This document shows positions 8,654-17,761 of a DNA stretch of 64,000 bases, one piece after another. The position numbers were made by a program, and so were the translations under genes. The notes under the pieces were generated by a model that was not told the DNA's origin, made no database searches, and was given only the letters and a program-made list of their open reading frames with translations. The stretch spans positions 50,215-114,214 of the forward strand of contig JAJPIS010000019.1 in assembly GCA_021324635.1 (NCBI GenBank), given 5' to 3'. Positions within the stretch are counted from its first letter, which is position 1; each line of letters begins with the position of its first letter. Origin of the DNA: Gemmatimonadota bacterium (GTDB taxonomy: Bacteria > Gemmatimonadota > Gemmatimonadetes > Gemmatimonadales > Gemmatimonadaceae).

Positions 8654-9535
8654 CTACCAGCCGCCGCGCTTGAAGAGCATCACCGGGACGGTCTTCAGCA
8701 TGATGCGGACGTCCTCCGCGACGCTCTGCCGGCGCAGGTACTCCAGATCGTAGCGGACCTTCTGGCGCACATCGTCCAGGGTCTGGTCGTACGAGTGGTT
8801 GATCTGCGCCAGCCCGGTGATCCCGGGCTTGGCCCGGTGGCGGAGGGCGTATTCCGAGATGTCCTTCCGCAGTTGCGCGACGATCGAGGGGCGCTCGGGC
8901 CGCGGCCCGACGATGTTCATGTCACCCTTGAGCACGTTGAACAGCTGCGGGAGCTCGTCGAGTCGCGTCTTCCGGAGCACGCGCCCGACCGGCGTCACCC
9001 GCGGGTCGTTGGGTGTCGCCCAGACGGCCCCGCACTGGCGCTCGGCATCCACGTACATCGACCGGAACTTGTACATGGTGAAGACGCACCCGCCGGCGTC
9101 CCGGGCGCGCCGGTCGTAGAGCGCCAGGGCGCGGCGGGAGCGCCGATCGATGCCGACGCGCGACTGCATGTAGAGGATCGGGCCCGGCGAGGTCAGTCGG
9201 ACGAGCAGGGCCACGACCAGAAAGACGGGACTGAGGATCACGATCGCGAGCAGCGCGAGGGTCACGTTGAGTGCCCGGCTCGTGCTCTCGGACCGGGATC
9301 GGATGGCGCGCATGACGTGCGCGCCGGTCGTGCGGGTCGACGGGACTCCGTCGGCGTTCCGAAGGACGGGGATCGAGCGGGGCTCATCGCTCAACGCCCG
9401 CGCCGCGGCGCCCCGGGCCCTGAGGTCGCCCGCCGCGCGGGCGGCGGCGGCCGCCCCCGAGGCGGCGGCAAAGTCGGGCACGATCGCGCCCGTGGCCATC
9501 GCGGAGAGGTCGAGCTGCGAACGAGAGAGATCCAT
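8654..9535 (-). CDS. Undecaprenyl-phosphate sugar phosphotransferase (priming glycosyltransferase)
   Basis: A 293-residue bacterial sugar transferase of the WcaJ/PglC family. It would load the first sugar-1-phosphate onto undecaprenyl phosphate and so start repeat-unit assembly. A single hydrophobic segment (ALLAIVILSPVFLVVALLVRL) is followed by the conserved catalytic part: GPILYMQSRVG, FTMYKFRSMYVDAE, the RVLRKTRLDELPQLFNVLKGDMNIVGPRPERP block and KPGITGLAQI. It lacks the four extra N-terminal helices of long WbaP-type enzymes. The ATG at 9535 lies 18 bp after the Wza-like gene, so exporter, primer and UbiA genes probably form one minus-strand transcript. Confidence 0.9.
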   Translation of the reverse strand: MDLSRSQLDLSAMATGAIVPDFAAASGAAAAARAAGDLRARGAAARALSDEPRSIPVLRNADGVPSTRTTGAHVMRAIRSRSESTSRALNVTLALLAIVILSPVFLVVALLVRLTSPGPILYMQSRVGIDRRSRRALALYDRRARDAGGCVFTMYKFRSMYVDAERQCGAVWATPNDPRVTPVGRVLRKTRLDELPQLFNVLKGDMNIVGPRPERPSIVAQLRKDISEYALRHRAKPGITGLAQINHSYDQTLDDVRQKVRYDLEYLRRQSVAEDVRIMLKTVPVMLFKRGGW

Positions 9536-9553
9536 AAAGGGGTCGGGGAAATG

Positions 9554-10408
9554 CTATCGGGTCGCGATGATGGCGATGCTGGTACCGATGCCGGCGACCA
9601 CGCCTACGATTTCCAGGATGCGCAACGCGTTCCCTCCCGCCGGCCGCTCGGGTACGATGAGCTGATCGCCGGGGCGGAGGTCGAGCTGGTCGATCGTCTC
9701 ACCACGCGCCATCGCCGTCTCGACGGCCTTGGCCGGGAGCACGACGTCGGGTCCCCGGCGGACGACGGTCTTGTTCACGTTGGCCGAGGTGGTGGGACCG
9801 CCCGCGCGCATGAGCATGTCGCTCACGAGCGCGTCGGCCGGCGCGGAGTAGTAGCCCGGACGCTGGACCTGGCCGAGAACCGCCACCCGGACGAGCGGCG
9901 TCGCGCGCACCACGGGGTTGCGCAGGTACCGCGCGATCTCCTGTGCCAGCCGGGCCTGAAGCTCCGAGTGCAGGACGCCGTGCAACGAGACGTCCGTCAG
10001 GTTGTCGAGGTGCACGACCTGACCCTCCCGCACGGTGACGGTGTCGGTGAGCGCCGACTCTCCCTGCACCGTGAGGGCGATCCGATCACCGACCTGGAAG
10101 TCACCATTGGTGAGCCGCTGCTGCGCCTTGGCGCCCGCGGCACCACCGGCGGCGGCGATCCGCTCGAGATCGGCGCGCGTCGCGAACTGCCCGATCCCCA
10201 GGGCGTCGGGACGGTAGGGCGCCGCTTGCGCCTCGCTCCCCTGCTGCGAGCGAAGCGCCCCCGGGACCACGATGGCGACCAACCACGCCGCCGCCACCAG
10301 GCAGCGGCGGGCGACGACCGCCGCTTGCGCGGGGCGCGATGGCGGCTGGACCGCCTGAGTGACGAGAGATCGGACGACGGATCGGGTCACGAGATGCAAC
10401 GGCGGCAA
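9554..10408 (-). CDS. Wza-like polysaccharide export protein (SLBB domain)
   Basis: A 284-residue export protein. After an N-terminal hydrophobic signal (CLVAAAWLVAIVVPGALRS) comes the Poly_export domain (FQVGDRIALTVQGESALTDTVTV) and one SLBB domain (VRVAVLGQVQRPGYYSAPADALVSDML). The C-terminus carries a hydrophobic helix (ILEIVGVVAGIGTSIAIIATR) that could be the outer-membrane-spanning helix of a Wza-type channel. No lipobox cysteine is seen, unlike E. coli Wza. The ORF-track start at 10408 is a TTG; a GTG at 10390 is an alternative. It is the first gene of the exporter-primer-UbiA group and works with the Wzc-like kinase encoded further right. Confidence 0.85.
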   Translation of the reverse strand: MPPLHLVTRSVVRSLVTQAVQPPSRPAQAAVVARRCLVAAAWLVAIVVPGALRSQQGSEAQAAPYRPDALGIGQFATRADLERIAAAGGAAGAKAQQRLTNGDFQVGDRIALTVQGESALTDTVTVREGQVVHLDNLTDVSLHGVLHSELQARLAQEIARYLRNPVVRATPLVRVAVLGQVQRPGYYSAPADALVSDMLMRAGGPTTSANVNKTVVRRGPDVVLPAKAVETAMARGETIDQLDLRPGDQLIVPERPAGGNALRILEIVGVVAGIGTSIAIIATR

Positions 10409-11015
10409 TGGAGAGAGGGGTGTCCGGGGTGGAAGAGCCTTGCCTCGCCCCCGGCATACGCACCAGCCGTGCTACCGACCGACTCGCCTCGACTTGCGAC
10501 TAACTCCTTATGGCCACGCGCCTTGCAGTCATCGCCCGCCGCCTTGCGCCCGCACGACATGCGCAATGTGTGGGGTCTGAACCACACGTCTGTAGCGAGT
10601 TGCAGCATGCCTGGGACCAGTGATCGATTTGCGTGCCACGCGGCCGACGCTCGGGGTACGTCGGGGCGGCTGACCACGCGACCGGGCGAGGGACCGCAGG
10701 ACCGGCGCGATGTCGGCGCAATCGCCGCCGGCAGGACGTCGCGTCGGCGTTCGTCCCGCGCGGTGCCGAGCGGTGTCCGACGCGGCGATCCCACGTGATC
10801 CAACCTCTCGGATGCGGCGCGTGGGCGCTCAGGGCGGGCCCCATGCGACCGGGTGACGTTCGTGTCTCGGTGTGTCACGATCCGACATCGATGGTGTGGG
10901 ATCGGTGCGTCATCTCTACAATATGGCTGAGCACGCCGCCAGGACCAAAGCCGTTGTACGAAAGGGGCTTTGTCCCGTCCCGGCCCCCCGCACGAGACGT
11001 GCATCGCGGCCGAGC
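10409..11015. other. 607-bp divergent intergenic region
   Basis: This region separates the Wza-like gene (minus) from the receiver gene (plus). A TACAAT hexamer at 10917-10922 on the plus strand could be a -10 element for the receiver gene, which would rule out the longer starts at 10872 and 10923, but no good -35 lies 16-18 bp upstream. I see no convincing gene in it; the ORFs crossing it are shadows. Confidence 0.4.
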
Positions 11016-12035
11016 ATGGTCGATGCCGCCGACTCCGCACGTGCGCCGGGTGCCCGTTCCACCCGCCCGTCCCGTCCATCCCGCCCGCCGCTGGTGCTCA
11101 TCGCGAACGATCAGGAATGGTCGGCGCGGTCGCTCGAGACGATTCTGGGCCCGCACGGCTACGCCGTGCTGCGCAGCTACACCGCGCGGCAGACGATCGA
11201 CCTGGCGCGGCGCGTCCGCCCCGACGTCGTGATCCTCGACGTGCGGATGCCGGACGGCGACGGGTTGGAGCTCGCCCGTCAGCTCCGTGCTGCCGACTCC
11301 CTCGGCTCGACGACGCCGATCCTCATCACGTCGTCCGATCCCGGCCATCGCGGCCAGCAGGTCGCGGCATACGCGGCCGGCGCCTGGGACTACATCCTCC
11401 TCCCCCTCGACGGCGAAGTCCTGATCCACAAGCTGGACACCTTCGCGGCCGCGAAGCGCGAGGCGGACAGCGTCCGGGACGAGGGGCTCCTCGACACCGC
11501 GACGGGCCTGTACAACGCGAAGGGTCTCGCCCGCCGGGCGCAGGAGATCGGCGCCGAAGCGTCGCGCCGCCGCGACCCGCTGGCGTGCGTGGCCGTGATC
11601 CCGACGCCGGAAGACGGGTCGGCGTTCGATGAGACGACGTCCGACGACGTCGTCAAGCGGGTCGCGGCCAGGGTCGGGGAGCTGCTCCGACGGACCGGTC
11701 GCGTCTCGGATGCCGTTGGCCGGCTGGGTCGCACCGAGTTCGCCATCATTGCGCCCGCGACCGAGCCGGCGGGCGCTCACCGCCTGGCCGAGCGCGTGCG
11801 GGCGGCGGTCGACGCCGAGCGGATCGCGGCGAGCGCCGAGCCGACGGAGGCGAGCGGCGGGCATATCCGCGTGCGCGTCGGGTACTACGCGGTGCCCGAC
11901 TTCGCCGAATCGACCGTCGATGCGGTCGAGATGCTCGTCCGCGCGACCTCTGCCCTCCGCCAGTCGGTGACGACCGGTGTCCGGGCCCCCATTCAGGCTT
12001 TTGGCACCGCCCAGGAGTCCGTCGTCGGGCTCTGA
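11016..12035 (+). CDS. Response regulator with receiver and degenerate GGDEF-like domain
   Basis: The ORF opens at 10872, but the sequence before the ATG at 11016 (MVDAADSARAPG) looks non-coding, so I choose 11016 (339 residues). A receiver domain starts at PPLVLIANDQEW, with the phosphoacceptor Asp in VVILDVRMPDGDGLEL and the conserved Lys position replaced (DYILLPLDGE, where most receivers have KP). The C-terminal half resembles GGDEF cyclases (LLDTATGLYNAKGL, then VGRLGRTEFAIIAPAT), but the GG[D/E]EF signature is GRTEF, so cyclase activity is unlikely. Located inside the exopolysaccharide locus and convergent with the tyrosine-kinase gene, it may relay a signal to the export machinery. Confidence 0.75.
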   Translation: MVDAADSARAPGARSTRPSRPSRPPLVLIANDQEWSARSLETILGPHGYAVLRSYTARQTIDLARRVRPDVVILDVRMPDGDGLELARQLRAADSLGSTTPILITSSDPGHRGQQVAAYAAGAWDYILLPLDGEVLIHKLDTFAAAKREADSVRDEGLLDTATGLYNAKGLARRAQEIGAEASRRRDPLACVAVIPTPEDGSAFDETTSDDVVKRVAARVGELLRRTGRVSDAVGRLGRTEFAIIAPATEPAGAHRLAERVRAAVDAERIAASAEPTEASGGHIRVRVGYYAVPDFAESTVDAVEMLVRATSALRQSVTTGVRAPIQAFGTAQESVVGL

Positions 12036-12047
12036 CTCCGACCCGGC

Positions 12048-14558
12048 TCACGGCGTCGGCGCGGCGACCTCGCCGACTTTGGACGGGAGCTGCGCCCGCT
12101 GCTCCCCATCGTCCAGCTCGTAGCCGTACAGATACGAGTAGTACCGGAACGCGCCCTCGGCCTTCACATCGTTGAGGATCGCGCCGAGCACCCGCACCGG
12201 GTAGCGATCCAGCACGGCGAGCTTGGCCTGTGCCATCTCCCGATCGCTGCGCCCGATCCGGAGCACGACCGCCATCGTGCCGGTCGCCGCGCCGAGCGCG
12301 AACGGATCGATCCCGGCGCCGAGCGGCGGGCTGTCGACGATCACCATGTCGAACTGCGGGCGGATCGCGCTCAGGAACTGGAGCATCGCCGGGGAGGCCA
12401 GCAGCTCCGGGCCCCGATGGCGGCGCGCGCCACAGCTGACGATCCAGAGCCGCTCGTAGTCGGTTTCCTGGAGGATCTCCTCGAGCGACGCACTCCCGGC
12501 GAGATAGTCGAGCAGGCCTGGCGACTGATGGACCCCGAACGTCGCGTGCAACTGACCGCGCCGGATGTCGCCATCGATGATCAGCGTCCGCCGCCCGCTC
12601 TCGGCGAACGACATGGCGAGGTTGGACGAGACCAGCGACTTGCCGTCCCCGGCCCCGGGGCTCGTGATGGTGACGATCGCCGGGCCGGTGGGATCGAGCA
12701 GGTGCAGCAGGTTGAGCCGAATCGTCCGGAACGCCTCGACCACCTGTGAGGCCTCGTCCGGGTCGAAGTCCTTGCCCGCGCGCGGCTGGACCGCCGGCAC
12801 GGTGCCGATGATGGGCAGGCCCAACTCGTCCGTCGCCTGCTCGGGGTAGCGCACCCGATGGTCCAGGCGGTCGAGCAGCAGCGCGAGCCCGAGGCCGGCG
12901 CCGAAGCCACACACCACGGCGAGCAGGAAGATCCGGGGCTTCGTGTTGCGGCTCGGCGCGACCGGCGCGACCGCCCGGTCCAGCACCTGGACATCGGGGA
13001 TCGCGCTCTGCTCGGCCAGCAGCGCCTCCTCGTATCGCGTCTGGAGCGTGTTGTAGATCTGGTTGGCCGTCGCGACGTCCCGCTCGTGCCGCATCTCCTC
13101 GATCTCCGTCGTCGGCAACTGTGTCGCCGTCGCGGACGCCGAGGCCACCCGCGCGCCGAGCGTCTGCTCCCGCGCCTCGAGGCGGGCGAGCGCCTCGCGA
13201 GCGAGCTGTGGGATCGCCTGCACCTGGAGCGCCGTCACCTGCGCCTGGAGGTCCTGCACCGGCTTGTAGGCGTCGGTGTATTTCAGCTTGAGTTGCCGCA
13301 GCTCGGTGGCCTTGGTCGTGTACTCCTGGATCGCGGCGCGCAGCTCATCCGCCCCGACCATGAGCGCGGGGACGGTGAGCAGGTCCTCGGGGTCGAGCCG
13401 ACCCTGCGGTGCGCGCGCGAGCAGCGTCTGCACCCGCTGGATGTCGTCGTGCAGATTGTCGCGCGCGAACTTGAGACCGTAGTAGTCCGTGACCGGGGAG
13501 GCGTTGGTCACCGACGGCGGCGTGAGCTGCGGCCCGCTCGCGCCGCCGCTCGCGTCCAGCCCCTGGGCCGACATGAGGGCGGCGTTGGCGCGCCCGGCGC
13601 TGATCGCGCCCTGCTCTCCGCGGGCGATCGCCGCCCGCTCGAACCCCTCCAACGACTGCTCGGCGTCGGTGAGGCGCTGGCGCGCGATCGTCGTCTGCGT
13701 CTGGAGGATCGACGTGAGCTGGGCGACCTTTCGCCGCTTCAGCTCCCCGGCCACGTTGAGGAACTGCGTCAGCCACTCGTTGAGGGTGGCGGCCGTCGCC
13801 CGCGGCGAATTGCCGACGAGCGAGACGCGCATGTAGCTCGGGTTGTCGGGGAGGACCGTCGTCAGGTTGGCGACCAGCCCTTCGGACGCCTGACTGAGCG
13901 ACGCGACGCCCATATCGACGGTCCCGATCCGGCGCAGCGCCGCGGCGCTCGGCTGCCAGCGGAAGCCGAGCCGGCGGCCGACGGAGTCACCGAGCGGTCC
14001 GCGGTCGACGATCGTGTGCTCGGGGCCGGTGGTGAGGATGTACTGATCACCGGTGGGACTGACCGAGAGCTCGTAATTCCCCGGTTGGTACGCCTGGGCG
14101 ACCGTGAAGGTGGCGAAGAGGGCCGAGTCGAGCGGCGGGAAGGAGAGATACAGCCGCCGCTTGAGGACCACCGAATCGGTGACGCGGAGGCTCCGGAACA
14201 TCTCGTCCCAGCCGGTCGGATTGAGCAGTTGCTGCGCGGCGATCGGTCCGTTCTGCGACCCTCCCCCCCGACCCGCATCATCGCTCGCGATCCAGATCGT
14301 CGCGTGCGCCTCGTACTCGGGGGTCACGAACCGCGTGGCGGCGTAGCCCCCGCCGGCGCCCAGCAACAGACAGCCGAGCACCAGCCAGCGGTAGCGCCGG
14401 AGCGCTGCCCGATACCGGTGCCAGGGCGTCGGCCGCTCAGCCGCCCCATCGCCGTACGAGGGGGGAGGCCCCGCCGGCTCGGCGGCCGCCGGCAGGTTGG
14501 CATCAGCCGAATTGGCGCGAGCGGGGAGATGAGCGGTTGGAAACTGGGGGGTGCCCAT
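12048..14558 (-). CDS. Wzc-type chain-length determinant / tyrosine autokinase
   Basis: An 836-residue polysaccharide co-polymerase with a BY-kinase domain. The N-terminal Wzz part has two membrane helices (RYRWLVLGCLLLGAGGGYAA and IFLLAVVCGFGAGLGLALLLD) around a long periplasmic coiled-coil region. The cytoplasmic kinase has Walker A in SPGAGDGKSLVSSNLA, Walker A' LIIDGDIRRGQLH and Walker B MVIVDSPPLG. The tail FRYYSYLYGYELDD is a tyrosine cluster suitable for autophosphorylation, which in Wzc controls oligomer state and polymer length. The ORF track starts at a GTG at 14606; the ATG at 14558 (MGTPQFPTAHLP) avoids a repeat-derived head. The upstream side holds the dyad-rich divergent regulatory region. 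Confidence 0.9.
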   Translation of the reverse strand: MGTPQFPTAHLPARANSADANLPAAAEPAGPPPSYGDGAAERPTPWHRYRAALRRYRWLVLGCLLLGAGGGYAATRFVTPEYEAHATIWIASDDAGRGGGSQNGPIAAQQLLNPTGWDEMFRSLRVTDSVVLKRRLYLSFPPLDSALFATFTVAQAYQPGNYELSVSPTGDQYILTTGPEHTIVDRGPLGDSVGRRLGFRWQPSAAALRRIGTVDMGVASLSQASEGLVANLTTVLPDNPSYMRVSLVGNSPRATAATLNEWLTQFLNVAGELKRRKVAQLTSILQTQTTIARQRLTDAEQSLEGFERAAIARGEQGAISAGRANAALMSAQGLDASGGASGPQLTPPSVTNASPVTDYYGLKFARDNLHDDIQRVQTLLARAPQGRLDPEDLLTVPALMVGADELRAAIQEYTTKATELRQLKLKYTDAYKPVQDLQAQVTALQVQAIPQLAREALARLEAREQTLGARVASASATATQLPTTEIEEMRHERDVATANQIYNTLQTRYEEALLAEQSAIPDVQVLDRAVAPVAPSRNTKPRIFLLAVVCGFGAGLGLALLLDRLDHRVRYPEQATDELGLPIIGTVPAVQPRAGKDFDPDEASQVVEAFRTIRLNLLHLLDPTGPAIVTITSPGAGDGKSLVSSNLAMSFAESGRRTLIIDGDIRRGQLHATFGVHQSPGLLDYLAGSASLEEILQETDYERLWIVSCGARRHRGPELLASPAMLQFLSAIRPQFDMVIVDSPPLGAGIDPFALGAATGTMAVVLRIGRSDREMAQAKLAVLDRYPVRVLGAILNDVKAEGAFRYYSYLYGYELDDGEQRAQLPSKVGEVAAPTP

Positions 14559-14807
14559 GCTGGCTGTGATCGAGTGGCGCCGCCGCGCGGGGATACGCGG
14601 GATCACGCGGGATCGCGCGGGATCGCACCGTGCGGCGGCGGCGAACGGGAGCCTGGACCGGAAATCTATGAAACGTTTTGCAACGTTCGCTGACCAGGAT
14701 GTGACGCACCGGCCGCCCGAACGCTTCAGAGCCGCGTGCCGGACGCAAGTTTAGGCCCACCCCTGGCCCCCGGAGGAACGCGCCAACTCGAGAAACATCT
14801 GGGTGCC

Positions 14808-14869
14808 ATTGTAGCAGATGAGCTACATGATGTGGCTGTTACAATACATGTGTGTGTTGCCGATGCAAC
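14808..14869. promoter_or_regulatory. Nested dyads and divergent TACAAT boxes (probable operator/promoter)
   Basis: ATTGTAGCAG at 14808-14817 and CTGTTACAAT at 14836-14845 form a 10-bp inverted repeat with one mismatch around an 18-bp centre. Each arm contains TACAAT, a good -10 hexamer, one reading on each strand. An inner perfect dyad TGTAGC-AGATGA-GCTACA overlaps the left arm (14811-14828), and a separate dyad GTTGC-CGAT-GCAAC lies at 14856-14869. The layout suggests regulator binding sites controlling divergent transcription of the kinase and regulator genes; the binding protein is unknown. Confidence 0.55.
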
Positions 14870-14878
14870 GAAAATGTC

Positions 14879-14907
14879 TTGACACACGCAACAGAAGGTG
14901 GTTAAGT
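14879..14907 (+). promoter_or_regulatory. Candidate sigma-70 promoter for the sigma-54 regulator gene
   Basis: A perfect TTGACA at 14879-14884 is followed after 17 bp by TTAAGT (14902-14907). The -10 is weak, but the -35 and the spacing are ideal. The ATG at 14947 lies 39 bp downstream. It sits immediately right of the dyad cluster. Confidence 0.5.
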
Positions 14908-14946
14908 AGGGGCTGCTTGATCTGACCCGATACCCGGGAGTGTGGG

Positions 14947-16608
14947 ATGACGTCACCCGTCGGTTCGCCGTCCGGGGCCGCCTCGGATCCGATTATTGTC
15001 GCGGCGCGGGAGACCAGCGGCGATGCCGATGGCGCGCCGGATGGTGGCGCGCTCGCCGGCGCGGCGGTCGCCGGCCCTGCGGTCGCCGGCGCTGCGGTCG
15101 CGGGTGCGGGGCTCGCGGGCGGTGCGGTGCGCGAGGCGGCGGGCGAGCGGGCGGGGGCCGCGCCCAGCGACTCGGCCAGTCGACTCCAGGTGTTGCTGGT
15201 CGACGACGACCGGACGCTCCGCGACGGCTGCGCCAGCGTGCTCCAGATCGACGGCTACCACGTCACCTCGACCGGGCGCGGGGACGAGGCGATCGATCTC
15301 CTCAAGCGGCGCAAGTTCGACATCGTGCTCGTGGATCTCTACCTCACGCCGATCTCGGGGATGGATATCCTGCGGGCCGCGCTCGCCGCCCATCGCGAGA
15401 CGATCGTCATCGTCATGACGGGGAACCCGAGCGTCGCGACCAGCATCGAGGCGCTCCGCGCCGGGGCCTGGGACTACCTGCCCAAGCCGTTCTCGGCGCA
15501 GCACATGCAGATCCTGCTCGGCCGCGCGTCGCACGCCGTGGCCGCCTCGCGCGAGACGCGGTCCTTCCGCGACCAGCTCGTGGAGCAGCACGGCAACAGC
15601 GACCGCATCACGCTGCTCGGCGTCTCCCCCGCCTTCCGCCAGGCGGTCGAACTGGCGCGCAAGGTCGCGCCGACCGACGCGTCGGTGATGATCAGCGGGG
15701 AGTCGGGCACGGGCAAGGAGCTGATCGCGCAGTTCATCCATCGGCACAGTCGGCGCGCGGGCCGCAAGCTGGTGCCGATCAACTGCGCCGCGCTGCCCGA
15801 GCCGCTCCTCGAGTCCGAGATGTTCGGCCACCGCAAGGGTGCGTTCACCGGCGCCGACCGGGACAAGGCGGGACTTCTCGAGACGGCCAATGGCGGCACC
15901 CTCTTTCTCGACGAGCTGACCGAGATGTCGCACCCGCTCCAGGCGAAGCTCCTTCGGGTGCTCCAGGACGGGGTCGTGCGGCGCGTCGGGAGCGAGCAGC
16001 AGGATGCGGTGGTGGATGTGCGCTTCATCTCCGCCACCAACCGCGAGCCGCAGGACGCGGTCAACAGCGGGATCCTGCGCGAGGATCTCTTCTACCGGCT
16101 GCGCGTGGTCCCGATCAAGCTGCCGCCGCTGCGCAAGCGGCTCGAGGACATCCCGCTCCTCGCCAACCACTTCCTGGCGCACTACTGGGAGCGGCACCGC
16201 CCGGCCGGCGACACGCCGCCCAAGCTCACCGACGGCTGCGTCGAGTTCCTGCGCTCGCGCCCCTGGCGCGGCAACGTGCGCGAGCTCCAGAACGTGATCG
16301 AGCACGTGGCCGTCATCGCCGAGCCCGGCCGCCCGATCCGCCCCGAAGACGTGCCGGTCTACGACGATCCGGCGACGCACCCCCCCGGCGAGGCGGTGCC
16401 CGCCGCGATCATGAGCGACGCCTATCACTCGGCCAAGGACAAGCTGGTCGCCCACTTCGAGAAGGAGTACCTCCAGCGGCTCGTCGTGCGCGCCGGGGGC
16501 AACATGTCGCGCGCCGCCCGGCTGGCGAACATCGATCGCACGACGCTGTATCGGTTGATGGAGAAGCACGGCTTCCGTCGCGACGAGCTCTCGGGGACGC
16601 TGGAGTGA
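14947..16608 (+). CDS. Sigma-54-dependent response regulator (receiver-AAA+-Fis)
   Basis: A 553-residue NtrC-family activator. After a low-complexity Ala/Gly/Val head of about 75 residues, the receiver begins LQVLLVDDDRTLRDG with the phosphoacceptor in IVLVDLYLTPISGMD. The AAA+ domain has Walker A GESGTGKE (about residue 250), the intact sigma-54 contact loop GAFTGA (about 298) and Walker B GGTLFLDEL. The C-terminal Fis-type helix-turn-helix is NMSRAARLANIDRTTLYRLMEKHG. It therefore should activate sigma-54 promoters after phosphorylation. The histidine kinase starts within its stop codon. Position next to the exopolysaccharide genes resembles PrsR-type control, but I could not find a clear -24/-12 promoter there. 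Confidence 0.92.
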   Translation: MTSPVGSPSGAASDPIIVAARETSGDADGAPDGGALAGAAVAGPAVAGAAVAGAGLAGGAVREAAGERAGAAPSDSASRLQVLLVDDDRTLRDGCASVLQIDGYHVTSTGRGDEAIDLLKRRKFDIVLVDLYLTPISGMDILRAALAAHRETIVIVMTGNPSVATSIEALRAGAWDYLPKPFSAQHMQILLGRASHAVAASRETRSFRDQLVEQHGNSDRITLLGVSPAFRQAVELARKVAPTDASVMISGESGTGKELIAQFIHRHSRRAGRKLVPINCAALPEPLLESEMFGHRKGAFTGADRDKAGLLETANGGTLFLDELTEMSHPLQAKLLRVLQDGVVRRVGSEQQDAVVDVRFISATNREPQDAVNSGILREDLFYRLRVVPIKLPPLRKRLEDIPLLANHFLAHYWERHRPAGDTPPKLTDGCVEFLRSRPWRGNVRELQNVIEHVAVIAEPGRPIRPEDVPVYDDPATHPPGEAVPAAIMSDAYHSAKDKLVAHFEKEYLQRLVVRAGGNMSRAARLANIDRTTLYRLMEKHGFRRDELSGTLE

Positions 16609-17537
16609 CGCCTGCCGGGCCGGGCGTCGTGCGGCGTGCCAACGCCGCCCACGAGGCCGCGCGCGAGGCCGGACGCGAGGCCGGACGCGACGGTGTACAC
16701 GAGGGTGGAGCCGAGGCTGAGCGCGACGCGGATCGTGCGGCTGCGCGCGACGCTGCCCGGGAGGCGCAGCCACGGGAGGGCGCCGGTGGCGGCACGTCCG
16801 AGGCGCTGGCGCTCGGCGAGCAGTTTGCCCGCCGGCTCTCCGGGCCGGACGCGCTCCAGTTGATCATCGAGGTCGCGCACGACATGCGGTCGCCGCTGGG
16901 CTCGATCCTGTTCCTGGCCGAGCGGCTTCGCAGCATGCAGAGCGGCCCGTTGACGTCCGTTCAGGAGCGGCAGATCGGCCTGGTGTACAGCGCGGCCTTC
17001 GGGCTGAGCGCGCTCGCGGGCGATGTGATCGAGCTGGCGCGCGGCGGGGAAGGGCTCGTGCACCAGCGCCCGATCCCGTTCTCGGTCACCGATGTGATGC
17101 GCTCGGTGGCGTCGATCGTCCAGCCGATCGCCGAGGAGAAGGGGCTGACGGTGCGACTCGCGACGCCCCCGGCCGACTCCCGGCTCGGCCAGCCGGTGGC
17201 GCTCAGCCGGGTGCTGCTCAACCTCACCACCAACGCCCTCAAGTTCACCACCGACGGGAGCGTCGAGGTGTCCGCGACGCAGCGGTCGCGGACACGCCTC
17301 GAGTTCGCGGTGCAGGACACCGGGCGCGGGATCCCGTCCGAGGTCATGGCGACCCTCTTCGAGCCCTTCCGCCGCCGGCAGGACACCGATCGCCACGTCT
17401 TCTCGAGCGCGGGGCTCGGCCTCGCCATCTGCCGGCAGCTCGTCGGCGCCATGGGCGGCGAGCTGGGCGTCACGACGTCCGACGCGGGCACCCGGTTCGC
17501 GTTCGAGATCGACCTCCCGCTCGCCACGAAGCTGTAG
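16605..17537 (+). CDS. Soluble sensor histidine kinase
   Basis: The ORF track shows this frame from 14940, but the real gene most likely starts at the GTG at 16605, overlapping the regulator stop as GTGA and giving 310 residues. The first 65 residues are Arg/Ala/Glu-rich low complexity (AREAGREAGRDGV). The H box is EVAHDMRSPLGSILF (His92), and the ATP-binding part shows the N box LLNLTTNALKFT, G1 VQDTGRGIP, F box LFEPFRR and G2 SSAGLGLAICRQLV. No membrane helix or PAS domain is present, so the input must be a cytoplasmic signal or a partner. It is the obvious partner of the preceding sigma-54 regulator. Confidence 0.88.
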   Translation: MTPAGPGVVRRANAAHEAAREAGREAGRDGVHEGGAEAERDADRAAARDAAREAQPREGAGGGTSEALALGEQFARRLSGPDALQLIIEVAHDMRSPLGSILFLAERLRSMQSGPLTSVQERQIGLVYSAAFGLSALAGDVIELARGGEGLVHQRPIPFSVTDVMRSVASIVQPIAEEKGLTVRLATPPADSRLGQPVALSRVLLNLTTNALKFTTDGSVEVSATQRSRTRLEFAVQDTGRGIPSEVMATLFEPFRRRQDTDRHVFSSAGLGLAICRQLVGAMGGELGVTTSDAGTRFAFEIDLPLATKL

Positions 17538-17540
17538 GCG

Positions 17541-17599
17541 CTGTCGGCGCTCTCGGCGCGGTCGGCGCTCTCGGCGCGGTCGGCCCTCTCGGCGTCGGA
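17541..17599. repeat. 18-bp imperfect tandem repeat after the kinase gene
   Basis: The unit CTCTCGGCGCGGTCGGCG occurs at 17550 and 17568 with partial copies on both sides, starting immediately after the histidine-kinase stop. It lies upstream of gltA and belongs to the short-repeat class seen through the window. Confidence 0.8.
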
Positions 17600-17761
17600 C
17601 CGCGTCGGCCCCACCACCGCCGCGCACGGGCGGCGCGCGTTAGCTTTCCGTGGGCGCCGCCACCCCCGGGGCGCGCCTCGTCGCGTACCGCGCCTCGCCG
17701 CGGCCCGCGGCGTCGTTGCCCGGGCGGTCCCGGGCTCCTTCCGCGCCTCTTTCCGCTCCGC

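Larger units (their letters stand above)
14559..14946. other. 388-bp divergent control region between the kinase and the sigma-54 regulator gene
   Basis: This gap holds promoters for the Wzc-like gene (minus) and the response-regulator gene (plus). It is strikingly less GC-rich than its surroundings in 14790-14910 and contains several dyads and TACAAT hexamers on both strands, listed separately. Close to the kinase gene lie three imperfect copies of a GCGGGATC-containing 10-mer (14598-14631). Confidence 0.6.

Noticed and set aside
8489-10798. Plus-strand ORF of 769 codons
   Set aside because: It runs antisense to the sugar-transferase and exporter genes and has no recognisable domain; long antisense frames are expected at 70% GC.
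12858-14693. Plus-strand ORF of 611 codons
   Set aside because: Antisense shadow of the tyrosine kinase gene; Arg/Asp/His-rich without domains.
10409-14946. Sigma-54 (-24/-12) promoters for the exopolysaccharide genes
   Set aside because: TGGCAC-like strings occur (for example near 10635 and 14800, minus strand), but none has a GC at the right distance for a -12 element.
14940-16604. N-terminal 555 codons of the frame that holds the histidine kinase
   Set aside because: This part is a shadow of the sigma-54 regulator gene in another frame; the kinase starts at the GTG at 16605.
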